Of a stretch of DNA of 64,000 nt, positions 25,897 through 35,519 are shown in pieces. Location of the stretch: NCBI RefSeq assembly GCF_014201775.1, contig NZ_JACHFG010000002.1, forward strand, positions 370,322-434,321. The letters are read 5' to 3'. A program made the position numbers and the translations under genes. Numbering within the stretch: the first letter of the stretch is position 1; each line of letters opens with the position of its first letter. Source of the stretch: Borreliella yangtzensis (GTDB taxonomy: Bacteria; Spirochaetota; Spirochaetia; Borreliales; Borreliaceae). The notes below the pieces were generated by a model. The model was not told where the DNA came from and made no database searches. It saw nothing but the letters and a program-made list of their open reading frames with translations.

Positions 25897-27426
25897 ATGA
25901 ATGTTATGATAAAGGTTTTGGTTGATAGTGTAATTAATTTTATTAAAGAATTGATCTTGTTTTATAATTATTTGTATAGATTTATGTTTTTATTCTTTTT
26001 TTTTATATTATTTGCTTGTTCCAAAGTAAGCAAAGATTTTATTGTTTTTAACAAAGATGTAAAATCTACTCCCAAGATCGAGAATTTAAGTTCCAATGTT
26101 TTGGAAATCAACAAAATGGAAGATTTTTTTGGAGATATTATAGATTTAAAAGGTTATAAAATTCTTACGGTTCAGCAAGAAAATTTAAATTTAGATGTTT
26201 ATTTTGAACAGGTGGTTTTAGCTCAAAATTTTTCAAATCTTAATGCATATTTGTTTATTATTGGTTTTGATCCTAAAGTTAAGGTTGGAACGATTCTTTT
26301 TAAAACTCAAATAGATATTGACCCAAAAAATTCTTATAATATGTATCTTGAAGATATTACGGGTGATTATGATTTCAATATAGTTGTTCAAGGATTTTTA
26401 AAAGATAAATCTGTTTTGTATGTTTTTCAAAAATCTGTTTTAAATGATGTATCTTCTTACAAACCCATATTTTTTGAAAAAGTTAATGGTACTGTTATTA
26501 TTAATAAGTATACGAGATCTTCAGCTTACGAAGAAAACAGATCAAGAGAAAGCTATCCTATTTCTTTAGAAAAATATGAAAAAGTGGGAGAAGATTTAAT
26601 AATCAGCAAGATTGAAAAATATGAATATTCTCATGTTCAGGCTAAGTATTACCTTTCTTCTGTGAGTGAAAAAGTTGGCAAAATTGATAATAATATTTAT
26701 AAAACTTTGAAAAATTTAAGCAAAGATGAAGTTTATAGATTTTTACATGGAGTTTGGTACGATTCCCATGATTATAATAAAAAACAGGGCAAAGATATTG
26801 ATGAGGTTTTATTTTTGTCTTTTGAAAAGCAATCGAGCGAGATTAATCTTTTTAGAAAAAATTCTCAAGAAGTTGCAAAGATTGAATATATTTCAAAACC
26901 GGCTTACAATACCCTTAATGTTAGTGCAAAGTCTTTTTTTTCAGATTTGATAGTTTACAATTTTTGGATAAAAATTGTAGATAAAGAAAATATTGAAATC
27001 AAAATTGACACCAGTACAAATTCTTATGATAATAGTGGATTTTCGGGTGCATTTAAGAGATTTGATGAAAATATCTTAAAAGTTAAAAAGGGTGATAATA
27101 TTTATTTTATTCCTAGTGGAAATTATGTATATAAGGACAAAATTTATGATTTTTCTTACCCGAATTTAACTTATATTGATGAGAATAAAATTTATTATGG
27201 AATTTTTAATATTTTCCCTTTAAAAAATAATTTTGTTCTTGAATATGAAATTGATATGGGTAGTTATAAGATTGTTGAATCTTTTTTTCTTGAACATAGC
27301 GAGAGAGTTGTTCAAAAGCAAAAATTTTCTACAATCATTCTTAATCCTATTAAAATTTTAAAAGATGATGTAAGCTTAGTTAAAGGGCAAAAATTAAAAC
27401 TTGAACGAATAGAAAAAATAGGATAA
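25897..27426 (+). CDS. Putative lipoprotein, unknown function
   Basis: A 509-aa protein. Its long N-terminus ends in a strongly hydrophobic segment followed by a permissive Borrelia-type lipobox (ILFACSK, Cys at residue 41 of the full frame). If translation began at the internal ATG 25984 the signal peptide would be a short, normal lipoprotein leader, but no ribosome-binding site precedes that ATG, so the upstream ATG 25897 is kept with doubt. The mature part is beta-rich with repeated YY/IY-containing strands and no recognised domain. It follows the PpiD-like gene by 3 nt and precedes plsC by 8 nt. B31 BB0038. Confidence 0.65.
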   Translation: MNVMIKVLVDSVINFIKELILFYNYLYRFMFLFFFFILFACSKVSKDFIVFNKDVKSTPKIENLSSNVLEINKMEDFFGDIIDLKGYKILTVQQENLNLDVYFEQVVLAQNFSNLNAYLFIIGFDPKVKVGTILFKTQIDIDPKNSYNMYLEDITGDYDFNIVVQGFLKDKSVLYVFQKSVLNDVSSYKPIFFEKVNGTVIINKYTRSSAYEENRSRESYPISLEKYEKVGEDLIISKIEKYEYSHVQAKYYLSSVSEKVGKIDNNIYKTLKNLSKDEVYRFLHGVWYDSHDYNKKQGKDIDEVLFLSFEKQSSEINLFRKNSQEVAKIEYISKPAYNTLNVSAKSFFSDLIVYNFWIKIVDKENIEIKIDTSTNSYDNSGFSGAFKRFDENILKVKKGDNIYFIPSGNYVYKDKIYDFSYPNLTYIDENKIYYGIFNIFPLKNNFVLEYEIDMGSYKIVESFFLEHSERVVQKQKFSTIILNPIKILKDDVSLVKGQKLKLERIEKIG

Positions 27427-27434
27427 TAGTTTTT

Positions 27435-28172
27435 ATGAAAATATTGAGAAGTGTTATAGCTTATTTTAATGTTTTATTGTTCTTTTTAATTTTAATTTTT
27501 TTTTTATTTCCTTTTTACTTGGTTTGTAAAATTTTTTTACTCGAGCGTTATGTTGTAAAATTTAGCTTTATTATGATGCGGGCTTGCATTAAGGTTGGTT
27601 TGTGGCTTGCTGGAATTAAAATTATTGTTACGGGTTCTGAAAATATTCCCCAAAAAAGCAATGTAATAATAATGGGGAATCATATTGCAGCTATGGATCC
27701 TCTAATTTTTATTTATACTTTTAATAATCCATTTGTAATATTGGCAAAACATTCTTTGCTTAGGGTTCCTTTTGTAAATATTGGTTTAATTGTTATGGGC
27801 GCTATTTTTGTGAATAGAAAGAGTATAAGATCTGCTGCGGCTGCTGAGGCTAAGGCGATAAAGGTTATGAGAGAGGGTAGATCTATTGGAATTTTCCCCG
27901 AAGGGACTAGAAATAGAGGAGGAGATACTAAAGTTTTTAAAAGGGGTGCAATTAAGATGGCATTAAAGACGGGAACATCTATTCTTCCTGTTACTCTTTA
28001 TAATACTAATAACTTTTTTATTAAAAATATTATTTTTAATTCTGGACTATCTGTTTATATTCATGTCCATCCTTTGATAGATATTTTAAAATTAAGTGAA
28101 TATGAAAAAGAAAATCTTAATAGTATTATTAGAGATAAAATAGTTAAAAAACTTGAAACTATTAAAATTTAA
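27435..28172 (+). CDS. plsC: 1-acyl-sn-glycerol-3-phosphate acyltransferase
   Basis: Transfers the second acyl chain to make phosphatidic acid at the inner membrane. One or two N-terminal transmembrane helices (residues 8-35) precede the catalytic HX4D motif NHIAAMDPL (about residue 77). The acyl-acceptor motif FPEGTRNRGG and a proline-containing block (TSILPVTLYN) follow, in the normal order. The 245-aa length is typical of PlsC. Borrelia imports fatty acids, so this enzyme incorporates host-derived chains (established background). B31 BB0037. Confidence 0.93.
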   Translation: MKILRSVIAYFNVLLFFLILIFFLFPFYLVCKIFLLERYVVKFSFIMMRACIKVGLWLAGIKIIVTGSENIPQKSNVIIMGNHIAAMDPLIFIYTFNNPFVILAKHSLLRVPFVNIGLIVMGAIFVNRKSIRSAAAAEAKAIKVMREGRSIGIFPEGTRNRGGDTKVFKRGAIKMALKTGTSILPVTLYNTNNFFIKNIIFNSGLSVYIHVHPLIDILKLSEYEKENLNSIIRDKIVKKLETIKI

Positions 28173-28192
28173 TTTATAAAGCAAGGATTTAG

Positions 28193-29992
28193 ATGAAAAC
28201 TCAAAATTATGATGAAAGTAAAATAATCACTCTATCTTCCCTTGAACACATTAGATTAAGATCTGGTATGTATATTGGACGCTTAGGAGATGGTTCTAAT
28301 ATTGATGATGGTATTTATGTTTTAATTAAAGAGATAATAGACAATTCAATTGATGAGTTTATTATGGGCTATGGAAATGAAATTTTTATAAAAAAAGAAA
28401 ATAATCTTATTGCTATTAGGGATTATGGAAGAGGAATTCCTCTTGGAAAAGTTGTTGAGAGCGTTTCAGTTATTAATACTGGCGCCAAGTATAATGACGA
28501 TGTTTTTCAATTTTCTGTGGGGCTTAATGGTGTTGGAACGAAGGCGGTTAATGCCTTAAGTTCGAAATTTTTAGTAAGATCAACAAGAAATGGCAAATCT
28601 TTTGAGGCGTTGTTTTCTAAGGGAAACTTATTGGAATCTAAAGAAATAGAATCTTCTGATAAAGACGGTACTTATGTTGAGTTTTTAGCAGATTCAGAGA
28701 TATTCGGAAAATATTCTTATAGTGAGGATTTCCTGAAGAGAAGATTTTTCCATTATGTTTGTTTGAATAAGGGACTTATAATAAACTATAATAATCAAAT
28801 TTTTGAATCCAAAAACGGTCTTTTAGATTTTTTGAATTCAGAAATTAAAAGTGATGATTTGCTTTATGATATTGTTTATTATTCTAGCAAAACCTTAGAA
28901 TTTGCTTTTTCTCATACAAATAATTATGGGGAGACTTATTTTTCATTTGTTAATGGGCAATATACCAACGATGGAGGTACCCATCAAACTGGTTTTAGGG
29001 AAGGCTTTGTAAGAGCTATTAACGATTTTCTTAAAAAAACATATTCGTCAACAGATATTAGGGAAGGTCTTGTTGCAACTCTTTCTGTTAAAATTAAAGA
29101 CCCAATATTTGAAAGCCAAACTAAGAATAAGCTTGGAAATATTGAAACTAGAGGTAATGTTGCAAAGGAAGTGCAAAAGATAATTTCTGAAATTTTATAT
29201 AAAGATAAAATACTTGCAAAATTGATTGAGAAAAAAGTAGTTGACAATGAACGACTTCGGAAAGAGCTAAGTAGTGTGAGGAAAGAAGCCAGAGAGAGAG
29301 CAAAAAAAATATCTTTTAAAATTCCTAAACTTAAGGATTGCAAATTACATTTTAATAGCAGCGGTGAGCAGTCAGAACAAACTATGATCTTCTTGACAGA
29401 AGGTGATTCTGCAACGGGTTCAATGGTGTCTTGTAGAGATGTTTATACTCAGGCTATATTTTCTCTTAGAGGTAAACCTCAAAATATGTTTGAAAAGAAT
29501 AAATCTGAAATATATAAAAATGAAGAGCTTTATAATATGATGGTGGCTCTTGGCATTGAAGAATCAATTGAAAATTTAAGGTACAATAAGGTTGTAATAG
29601 CAACTGATGCAGATTTTGATGGATTTCATATTAGAAACTTGCTGTTAACTTTTTTCTTGACTTTTTTTGAAGATTTAATTTTAAATGGTCATATGTACAT
29701 TTTAGAAACTCCTCTTTTTAGGGTTAGAAACAAAAAAAACACTATCTATTGTTATTCTGAGGAGGAAAAGCAAAAAGCTATTCTTGAGCTTAAGGGGGTA
29801 TGTGAAGTAACAAGGTTTAAAGGCCTTGGTGAAATTTCCCCAAATGAATTTAAAGGTTTTATTGATATTAATAGTATTAAACTTACAAAAGTGGATCTTT
29901 TTAATATTAAAGAAATAAAAGAAAAATTGGGGTTTTATATGGGACAAAATACTCCTGAGAGGCGGAATTTTATTATGGAGAATTTGATCTAA
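28193..29992 (+). CDS. parE: DNA topoisomerase IV subunit B
   Basis: GHKL ATPase subunit. The ATP-binding motifs are present: EIIDNSIDEF (catalytic Glu and Asn), DYGRGIP and GLNGVGTKAVNALS (G2 box). The transducer lies at about 210-380, and the TOPRIM domain has FLTEGDSATGSM, SLRGKPQN and TDADFDGFHI. At 599 aa it lacks the ~170-aa insert of some GyrB proteins. Its stop TAA overlaps the start of parC (TAATG), so subunits are made in a coupled way. Gyrase is encoded elsewhere in Borrelia, so ParE is preferred over GyrB. B31 BB0036. Confidence 0.93.
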   Translation: MKTQNYDESKIITLSSLEHIRLRSGMYIGRLGDGSNIDDGIYVLIKEIIDNSIDEFIMGYGNEIFIKKENNLIAIRDYGRGIPLGKVVESVSVINTGAKYNDDVFQFSVGLNGVGTKAVNALSSKFLVRSTRNGKSFEALFSKGNLLESKEIESSDKDGTYVEFLADSEIFGKYSYSEDFLKRRFFHYVCLNKGLIINYNNQIFESKNGLLDFLNSEIKSDDLLYDIVYYSSKTLEFAFSHTNNYGETYFSFVNGQYTNDGGTHQTGFREGFVRAINDFLKKTYSSTDIREGLVATLSVKIKDPIFESQTKNKLGNIETRGNVAKEVQKIISEILYKDKILAKLIEKKVVDNERLRKELSSVRKEARERAKKISFKIPKLKDCKLHFNSSGEQSEQTMIFLTEGDSATGSMVSCRDVYTQAIFSLRGKPQNMFEKNKSEIYKNEELYNMMVALGIEESIENLRYNKVVIATDADFDGFHIRNLLLTFFLTFFEDLILNGHMYILETPLFRVRNKKNTIYCYSEEEKQKAILELKGVCEVTRFKGLGEISPNEFKGFIDINSIKLTKVDLFNIKEIKEKLGFYMGQNTPERRNFIMENLI

Positions 29993-31872
29993 TGGATATT
30001 AGAACTGTACTTAAAGATAATTTTTTGCAATATTCATCTTATGTTATTAAAGATCGTGCTATTGCTAGTGTTGTTGATGGATTTAAACCAGTACAAAGAA
30101 GAATTATACATTCTCTTTTTGAAATGCATGACGGTAATTTTCATAAAGTTGCAAATGTTGTTGGTAATACAATGAAATATCATCCCCATGGTGATACATC
30201 AATTTATGAGGCTCTTGTTAATATTGCTAACAAAGATTTATTTATTGAAAAGCAGGGCAATTTTGGTAATTTGTTTACAGGTGATCCCGCTTCTGCTTCT
30301 CGATATATTGAGTGCAGATTAACGCCTTTAGCTTTTGATGTTCTTTACAACAAAGAGATAACAATTTATGAATCTTCTTATGATGGAAGAAATAATGAAC
30401 CTTTACTTTATCCTGCAAAAATTCCTGTTATTTTAATTCAAGGAAGTGAGGGAATTGCTGTTGGAATGGCAGCTAAAATATTGCCTCACAATTTTAATGA
30501 GATTTTAAATGCAGTAAAGAGCGAGCTTCTTGGAGAGACTTATGATATTTATCCTGATTTTCCAACAGGAGGAATAGTTGATGTTAATGAGTATGCTGAC
30601 GGTAACGGTAAAGTTTTAGTTAGAGCTAAAATTGAAACTATAGATGAAAAAACAATTGTAATAAGGGAATTACCTTTTGGAGAGACTACTGAGAGTTTGA
30701 TATCTTCGATTGAGAAAGCAATTAGAAAAAATTATATTAAAGTTTCAAGCATTAATGATTTTACTGCTGAGAATGTGGCCATAGAACTATCTTTGCCACG
30801 AGGTGTTTATGCAAGTGAAGTGATTGAAAAGTTATATCATTATACAAATTGCCAAATATCAATTTCTGTTAATTTATTATTGCTTAGTGAGAGATATCCT
30901 GTTGTTTATACTATTAAAGATCTTATTAAATTTCATGCAGCCCATCTTCAAAAAATTTTAAAAATGGAACTTGAATTACAAAAAAGTAAGATTCTTGAAA
31001 AAATATTTTATAAGACACTAGAGCAAATTTTTATTGAAAAAAAGATTTATAAACTTCTTGAAACAATTTCTAATGAAGAAAATATTGTGAATATAATATT
31101 GTCAAAAGTTTTAAGTTATAAAGAATCCTTTTCAAGGAAAGTTTCTGAAGAAGATATTGAAAATTTGCTTAAGATTCCAATTAGAAAAATAAGTCTTTTT
31201 GATATTGACAAAAATTCCAAAGATATTAAAATTTTAAACAAAGAATTAAAGAGTGTAAATAGCAGTATTTCTTCAATAAGGGGATATTCAATAAACTTTA
31301 TTGATTTATTACTTGCAAAGTATTCTAAAGAGCATCAAAGGAAGACCGAAATTTCTTTAATCAAATCAAAAAATGTAAAAGAAATAGCTACAAAGAATAT
31401 GAAAGTTTATTTGAACTTGGCAGAAGGTTTTGTAGGAACTAGTCTTTTTGGAGGTGAATTTATTGGAAATGCTAGTTATTATGATAAAATATTGATTTTT
31501 AGAAATAATAGCTATGTTCTTAAAAATATTGAAGATAAGGTATTTATAGATAAAAAAAATATATGTGCTTTGGTTTATGATGTAAATAATTCAAAAGAAC
31601 AAATATTTTCAATAATTTATTTTAATAAACTTGACAATTTTTATTATGTTAAAAGATTTAAAATAGATAAATTTATTACAGATAAAGTCTATGAATTTTT
31701 GGGAGAAAATGATAAATTTGTAGATTTTTCATTAAGTCCTGAATTTGTAGAATTTTCGACAAATAAAGACATTATTAAAAGAATTGAAATTGAGAATTTT
31801 ATAGTCAAATCAAGAAGCTCTATTGGGAAGCGAATTTCAAGCAACAATTTGAAAAAAGTTAAATTTAAATAG
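29992..31872 (+). CDS. parC: DNA topoisomerase IV subunit A
   Basis: Breakage-reunion subunit that decatenates daughter DNA. The catalytic tyrosine is Tyr105 in ASASRYIECRL, next to the expected Arg104. KYHPHGDTSIYEAL marks the winged-helix region where quinolone-resistance positions lie, and the coiled-coil tower and C-gate follow. At 626 aa it is shorter than E. coli ParC (about 750), leaving roughly 150 residues for the C-terminal beta-pinwheel, which must be reduced. Directly coupled to parE. B31 BB0035. Confidence 0.93.
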   Translation: MDIRTVLKDNFLQYSSYVIKDRAIASVVDGFKPVQRRIIHSLFEMHDGNFHKVANVVGNTMKYHPHGDTSIYEALVNIANKDLFIEKQGNFGNLFTGDPASASRYIECRLTPLAFDVLYNKEITIYESSYDGRNNEPLLYPAKIPVILIQGSEGIAVGMAAKILPHNFNEILNAVKSELLGETYDIYPDFPTGGIVDVNEYADGNGKVLVRAKIETIDEKTIVIRELPFGETTESLISSIEKAIRKNYIKVSSINDFTAENVAIELSLPRGVYASEVIEKLYHYTNCQISISVNLLLLSERYPVVYTIKDLIKFHAAHLQKILKMELELQKSKILEKIFYKTLEQIFIEKKIYKLLETISNEENIVNIILSKVLSYKESFSRKVSEEDIENLLKIPIRKISLFDIDKNSKDIKILNKELKSVNSSISSIRGYSINFIDLLLAKYSKEHQRKTEISLIKSKNVKEIATKNMKVYLNLAEGFVGTSLFGGEFIGNASYYDKILIFRNNSYVLKNIEDKVFIDKKNICALVYDVNNSKEQIFSIIYFNKLDNFYYVKRFKIDKFITDKVYEFLGENDKFVDFSLSPEFVEFSTNKDIIKRIEIENFIVKSRSSIGKRISSNNLKKVKFK

Positions 31873-31940
31873 TTTTAAAAACCTTTTTTAAATTTCATTA
31901 ATATGTTAACATAGTACCAGTTTTAATTGAAGGGGTTTTT

Positions 31941-32477
31941 ATGAATAAATTTTTAATTTTTGTTTTGGTAATCTTTTGTGTTTTTTCTAGCTTTGCTCAA
32001 GCTTATGATTCTAAAAGTGATTTTAATCTGGGGGCGGGAGAAAAACTTTTGGCTTATGAAACTAACAAGAAAGATCCTATTGTACCATTTTTATTGAACC
32101 TTTTTTTAGGGTTTGGGATAGGTTCTTTTGCTCAAGGAGATATTCTTGGAGGTTCTCTTATTCTTGGATTTGATGCAGTTGGTATAGGACTAATACTTAC
32201 TGGAGCTTATTTAGATATCAAAGCTTTAGGTAATAATGCCAGCAAAGCTGCTTTTAAATGGACTTGGGGTAAGGGAGTAATGTTGGCAGGGGTGCTTACT
32301 ATGACTGTGACAAGATTAACAGAAATTATTCTTCCATTTACATTTGCTAATAGTTATAATAAGAAACTAAAAAATAGTCTTAATATAGCTTTGGGAGGAT
32401 TTGAGCCTAATTTTGATGTTAACATAGGCCAAGCTAGTGCTCTTGGGTTTGAACTGTCTTTCAAGAAAAGTTATTAA
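31941..32477 (+). CDS. p13: Outer-membrane channel protein P13
   Basis: A 178-aa protein recognised as P13 (B31 BB0034), a Borrelia outer-membrane porin with predicted transmembrane helices instead of a beta-barrel. A signal peptide (cleavage likely after SSFAQA) is followed by hydrophobic segments at about 48-66, 67-90 and 108-132; the C-terminal ~28 residues are removed by the CtpA protease in the published work. ATG 31941 follows AAGGGG. The region after the signal peptide and the DIKALGNNASKAA loop differ from B31 as I remember it, suggesting another Lyme-group species. A hairpin terminator follows. Confidence 0.9.
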   Translation: MNKFLIFVLVIFCVFSSFAQAYDSKSDFNLGAGEKLLAYETNKKDPIVPFLLNLFLGFGIGSFAQGDILGGSLILGFDAVGIGLILTGAYLDIKALGNNASKAAFKWTWGKGVMLAGVLTMTVTRLTEIILPFTFANSYNKKLKNSLNIALGGFEPNFDVNIGQASALGFELSFKKSY

Positions 32478-32491
32478 AATAATATTATAAA

Positions 32492-32528
32492 AATGAGTGA
32501 TTGCAATTTTGTATTGTGATTACTCATT
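32492..32528 (+). terminator. Hairpin terminator downstream of p13
   Basis: A 16-bp stem, AATGAGTGATTGCAAT (32492-32507) pairing with ATTGTGATTACTCATT (32513-32528) through three G-U wobbles, around the loop TTTGT. The G-U pairs favour folding of the + strand transcript, i.e. p13. A T-rich stretch follows 20 nt later. On the minus strand the same stem would have A-C mismatches but is followed by T5, so smpB could also use it. Confidence 0.6.
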
Positions 32529-32548
32529 GTAATTGAAAATTAGAGTTT

Positions 32549-33001
32549 TTATTTATATTTTATTTCTCTCCTAAGCTCTTTTTTTATGCTTTTTTGTTTT
32601 AGTATTTCTCTTTTATCATGCAATTTTTTTCCTTTGCATATTCCAATTTCTACTTTAATTATTGATTTTTTTAAATAAAAGCTAATAGGAATTAAAGTGT
32701 ATCCTTCTTTTTCTTTAAATTTTTTCAGTCTTTGTAATTCCTGTTTTCTGATTAGAAGTTTTCTGGGTCTTAATTCATCATGATTGAATATATTTCCTTC
32801 TTTATATTTTGATACGTGTAAGTTTTCAAGCCACAACTCTTCTTTTTTTATGCTTGCAAAGCTATTATTAAATGATAATTTTTTTGATTTTATTGATTTT
32901 ACTTCGGTTCCTTGCAGTACTATTCCACAACTTATTTTATCTTCAATAAAATAATTAAATTTTGCCTTTTTGTTTTCAAGAAACAAATTGTTTGTCTTCA
33001 A
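32549..33001 (-). CDS. smpB: SsrA-binding protein SmpB
   Basis: Binds tmRNA and delivers it to stalled ribosomes. The OB-fold core is clear: KKAKFNYFIEDKISCGIVLQGTEVKSIKSKK is the conserved N-terminal region (shown here as a stretch from about residue 11), and KGKKLHDKRE is the C-terminal tail motif. The open frame extends into the upstream gene to 33052, but AAAGGA lies 6 nt before TTG 32999-33001, giving a 150-aa protein starting just past the upstream stop. Its RNA partner is ssrA at 16970. B31 BB0033. Confidence 0.93.
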   Translation of the reverse strand: MKTNNLFLENKKAKFNYFIEDKISCGIVLQGTEVKSIKSKKLSFNNSFASIKKEELWLENLHVSKYKEGNIFNHDELRPRKLLIRKQELQRLKKFKEKEGYTLIPISFYLKKSIIKVEIGICKGKKLHDKREILKQKSIKKELRREIKYK

Positions 33002-33003
33002 AT

Positions 33004-34467
33004 CTATTCCTTTGATACAATCAATCTGAAACCAATGTTTGGAGAACTCCAATTCTTCAAAAAAGAAGCCTTGGTTGATGGATTGAGTAAATTATTATTT
33101 TGATGAGAATATGTTCTAATTTCTGTTATTAATGAATAAAAGTTTGAATTTTCGTTATAAAAATTTCTTTCATTTTTGAATATTGCAGTATCGTTAAAAG
33201 ACGAATTTTGCATTAAATTCCAAAATCCAACTTTTTTTGATATCTCATTGATATTTAACGGTTTTTTGTTTGGTTCTTTTTGGTATAATTCCCATTCTTG
33301 TGATATAGGGAGTCTTGCTTTGAATCCGTTGGGAAGTTTTTTAGAGTACCAGTTTGCATATTCTAATGCTGAAAAATAAGATATTCCTGTGATAGCTTCA
33401 TTTAAGCCTATTTGATTAAAATTTTTAAGATAATTTTCATCCACAAGCTGTTCTTTTATTAAACTTTCTTTGTTATTTAATGTCCATTTTGGATTTTCTT
33501 TTAAAAAGTTTTGATACTCATATTTTGTAACATTTTGCTCTTGAATAAGAAATTCTTTTATACTATAGGTAGACTTTAGTGAAATATTTTTTGAATCCAA
33601 TTCATAATTTTGAATTTTCTCTATTTTATTTGAATTTATTTTTTTAAATCCAGGTAACTTTATATTAATTTTTTCATTTTTGGAAATTAATTGAATATTT
33701 TCATTGTCTAAAGTTTTGGTTAATGTTTTAACCCAAGGCTTGTCTTTTGTTAGTTTTTTTAGATCTTTATCTAAATTTTCTAAAAACCAAAAGATAGCTC
33801 TATTTTCTAAATCAAAATTTGTTTGTAGAGAATTCCATATTTCTTCTTGATTATTGTTGTTTTGGTCTATTGAATACACTGATTTGTATGAATCTATAAA
33901 ATCCTTAAACATTTCGGTTGAATTTAAGTGAGGTATGGAATCTTTTAGAAACTTTTTAATGTATTTGGGATGTTCTTTGAGATCACTAGATATTAATGAA
34001 AATACAGGAATTAATTTGATATTTTCATTAATATTTTTTATTCTCACCATTATAGAAAGCTCTTTTTGTCTTTGTTTAATGATCTTTTCGGGCTCAATCA
34101 GCTCTAAATTTATTTGTAAATTGTAGCTCCCAAAAAATTTATTGTGAATTGTTATATTTTGTTCGTGGGTTTTAAATCCCATCCTTTTTGCTTTAATGAT
34201 TCCTTCAGTGGCATTTATATATTTTTTAAATGGCGTTCTGCCGATATATTTTTCGTTTAAATAGATGTAAGTGTTTTCAATATTAGAATTTATTTTTAAA
34301 TATGCTCCTGGATTTTTAAACTTGGGCATGATTATTAAAATTGATATTAAACTTAAAAGTAATATTAGTGCTGTAAAAAATACGTAAACTTTGGGTGTTA
34401 TTCCTAGGATTGGCTTTAATTTAACTTCAAAAAGCTCAACATTTGAATTTTTATCACTTTCTTCCAT
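33004..34467 (-). CDS. Membrane protein with PEGA domain and Cys-less FGE/SUMF1-like domain
   Basis: A 487-aa protein with a cytoplasmic N-terminus and one transmembrane helix (about 29-48). A PEGA-type beta domain follows at 54-125 (GAYLKINSNIENTYIYLNEK, YIGRTPFKKYI). After a helical linker, residues about 305-487 resemble the FGE-sulfatase (SUMF1) fold: VTKYEYQNFLKE, YFSALEYANWYSKKL, FKARLPISQEWE and the terminal SPNIGFRLIV. The protein has no cysteine and lacks the GNVWEW motif (GFWNLMQNS instead), so formylglycine-generating activity is excluded. A ligand- or carbohydrate-binding role in the envelope is possible. Stops just before the smpB start. B31 BB0032. Confidence 0.75.
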   Translation of the reverse strand: MEESDKNSNVELFEVKLKPILGITPKVYVFFTALILLLSLISILIIMPKFKNPGAYLKINSNIENTYIYLNEKYIGRTPFKKYINATEGIIKAKRMGFKTHEQNITIHNKFFGSYNLQINLELIEPEKIIKQRQKELSIMVRIKNINENIKLIPVFSLISSDLKEHPKYIKKFLKDSIPHLNSTEMFKDFIDSYKSVYSIDQNNNNQEEIWNSLQTNFDLENRAIFWFLENLDKDLKKLTKDKPWVKTLTKTLDNENIQLISKNEKINIKLPGFKKINSNKIEKIQNYELDSKNISLKSTYSIKEFLIQEQNVTKYEYQNFLKENPKWTLNNKESLIKEQLVDENYLKNFNQIGLNEAITGISYFSALEYANWYSKKLPNGFKARLPISQEWELYQKEPNKKPLNINEISKKVGFWNLMQNSSFNDTAIFKNERNFYNENSNFYSLITEIRTYSHQNNNLLNPSTKASFLKNWSSPNIGFRLIVSKE

Positions 34468-34537
34468 CTTCTAAAGTATAGAAAAGTATTTAAATAAGTG
34501 TCAATATTTTGTATGATTTAATTCTTGAGGTTAGATT

Positions 34538-35518
34538 ATGCATTTAAGAAAATTGGATAAATTTGCATCTTTTTTGGTATTTTTTGTGGAAAAATACTTA
34601 ACATATCGAAAAAGAAAAAAGTATTTTTGCAAATTAAGGGCTAAGAAACGAGGATTTTTTCTAAACTTTTTATTTGATTTTGTAGCAGCGGCAATTTTTG
34701 TACTGGTAATAAATCAATATTTTATTCAAGCTTACAAAATCCCATCGGGTTCAATGGAGAATACCCTTCAAATAGGGGATTTTTTGTTTGTAGATAAATT
34801 TTCTTATGGCCCGGAACTTTTACCAGGATTGTTTAAGATTAATGGTTTTAAAACCCCGGAAGAATCAGATATTATTATTTTTGAAAATCCAGAGTATAAA
34901 TCAAAGGGTGTTTTTTTTGATATTTTTCAAAGAATACTTTATATGTTAACGCTATCTTTTATTGATCTTGATAGAGATGAATATGGCAATCCTAATGTTA
35001 GATTCCTCGTAAAAAGAGGCGTATTTGCAGATGGTAAAATTGTTAGATTTAACAATGGTAAGGCTTATATTAAAAAAGAAGGCGAAGAAAATTTTATTTT
35101 AGAAGATTCTTATCGGAATTTGGTTGGTCAAAATTTTAATATTAAAAAAATTGTGGCAAATGAGGACTATGGGATTTATGGTGATTTTGCTATGTTTGTT
35201 GCTCTGAGTCAGTTAAATATAAATTTAAGTAGTGCTCCCGATTTCTCATTTTTTGATGTTAGGGTAATTGATAGGTTTGAGCTTGAAAGGTTAGAATATA
35301 AGTATTTATCTGCTTTTATGCCTTATGTTGATTATTATATGGAAAAAGCTATAATAAGAGATTATGGAATTTATGTTCCTTATGGATATGTTTTGCCAAT
35401 TGGAGACAATAGGGATAATTCTCATGACGGTCGTTTTTTTGGGGTAATCAATAAAAATAAAGTTCTTGGAAGAACCTTGGTAATATATCTTCCATTTTCT
35501 AGGGTAGGATTTATTTAA
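34538..35518 (+). CDS. lepB: Signal peptidase I (active form)
   Basis: Membrane serine protease that removes signal peptides. An N-terminal transmembrane helix (about 44-62) leads to box B IPSGSMENTL with catalytic Ser72. Box D has the general-base Lys159 in FLVKRGVFADG, and box E is PIGDNRDNSHDGRFFG. At 326 aa it carries insertions between the boxes relative to small SPases. The stop is followed one base later by the GTG of a second, divergent copy. B31 BB0031 (lepB-1). Confidence 0.95.
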   Translation: MHLRKLDKFASFLVFFVEKYLTYRKRKKYFCKLRAKKRGFFLNFLFDFVAAAIFVLVINQYFIQAYKIPSGSMENTLQIGDFLFVDKFSYGPELLPGLFKINGFKTPEESDIIIFENPEYKSKGVFFDIFQRILYMLTLSFIDLDRDEYGNPNVRFLVKRGVFADGKIVRFNNGKAYIKKEGEENFILEDSYRNLVGQNFNIKKIVANEDYGIYGDFAMFVALSQLNINLSSAPDFSFFDVRVIDRFELERLEYKYLSAFMPYVDYYMEKAIIRDYGIYVPYGYVLPIGDNRDNSHDGRFFGVINKNKVLGRTLVIYLPFSRVGFI

Positions 35519-35519
35519 A

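Noticed and set aside
32999..33052. SmpB starting at 33052 inside the FGE-like gene
   Set aside because: The extra residues do not match SmpB, and a ribosome-binding site correctly spaced for TTG 32999-33001 exists.
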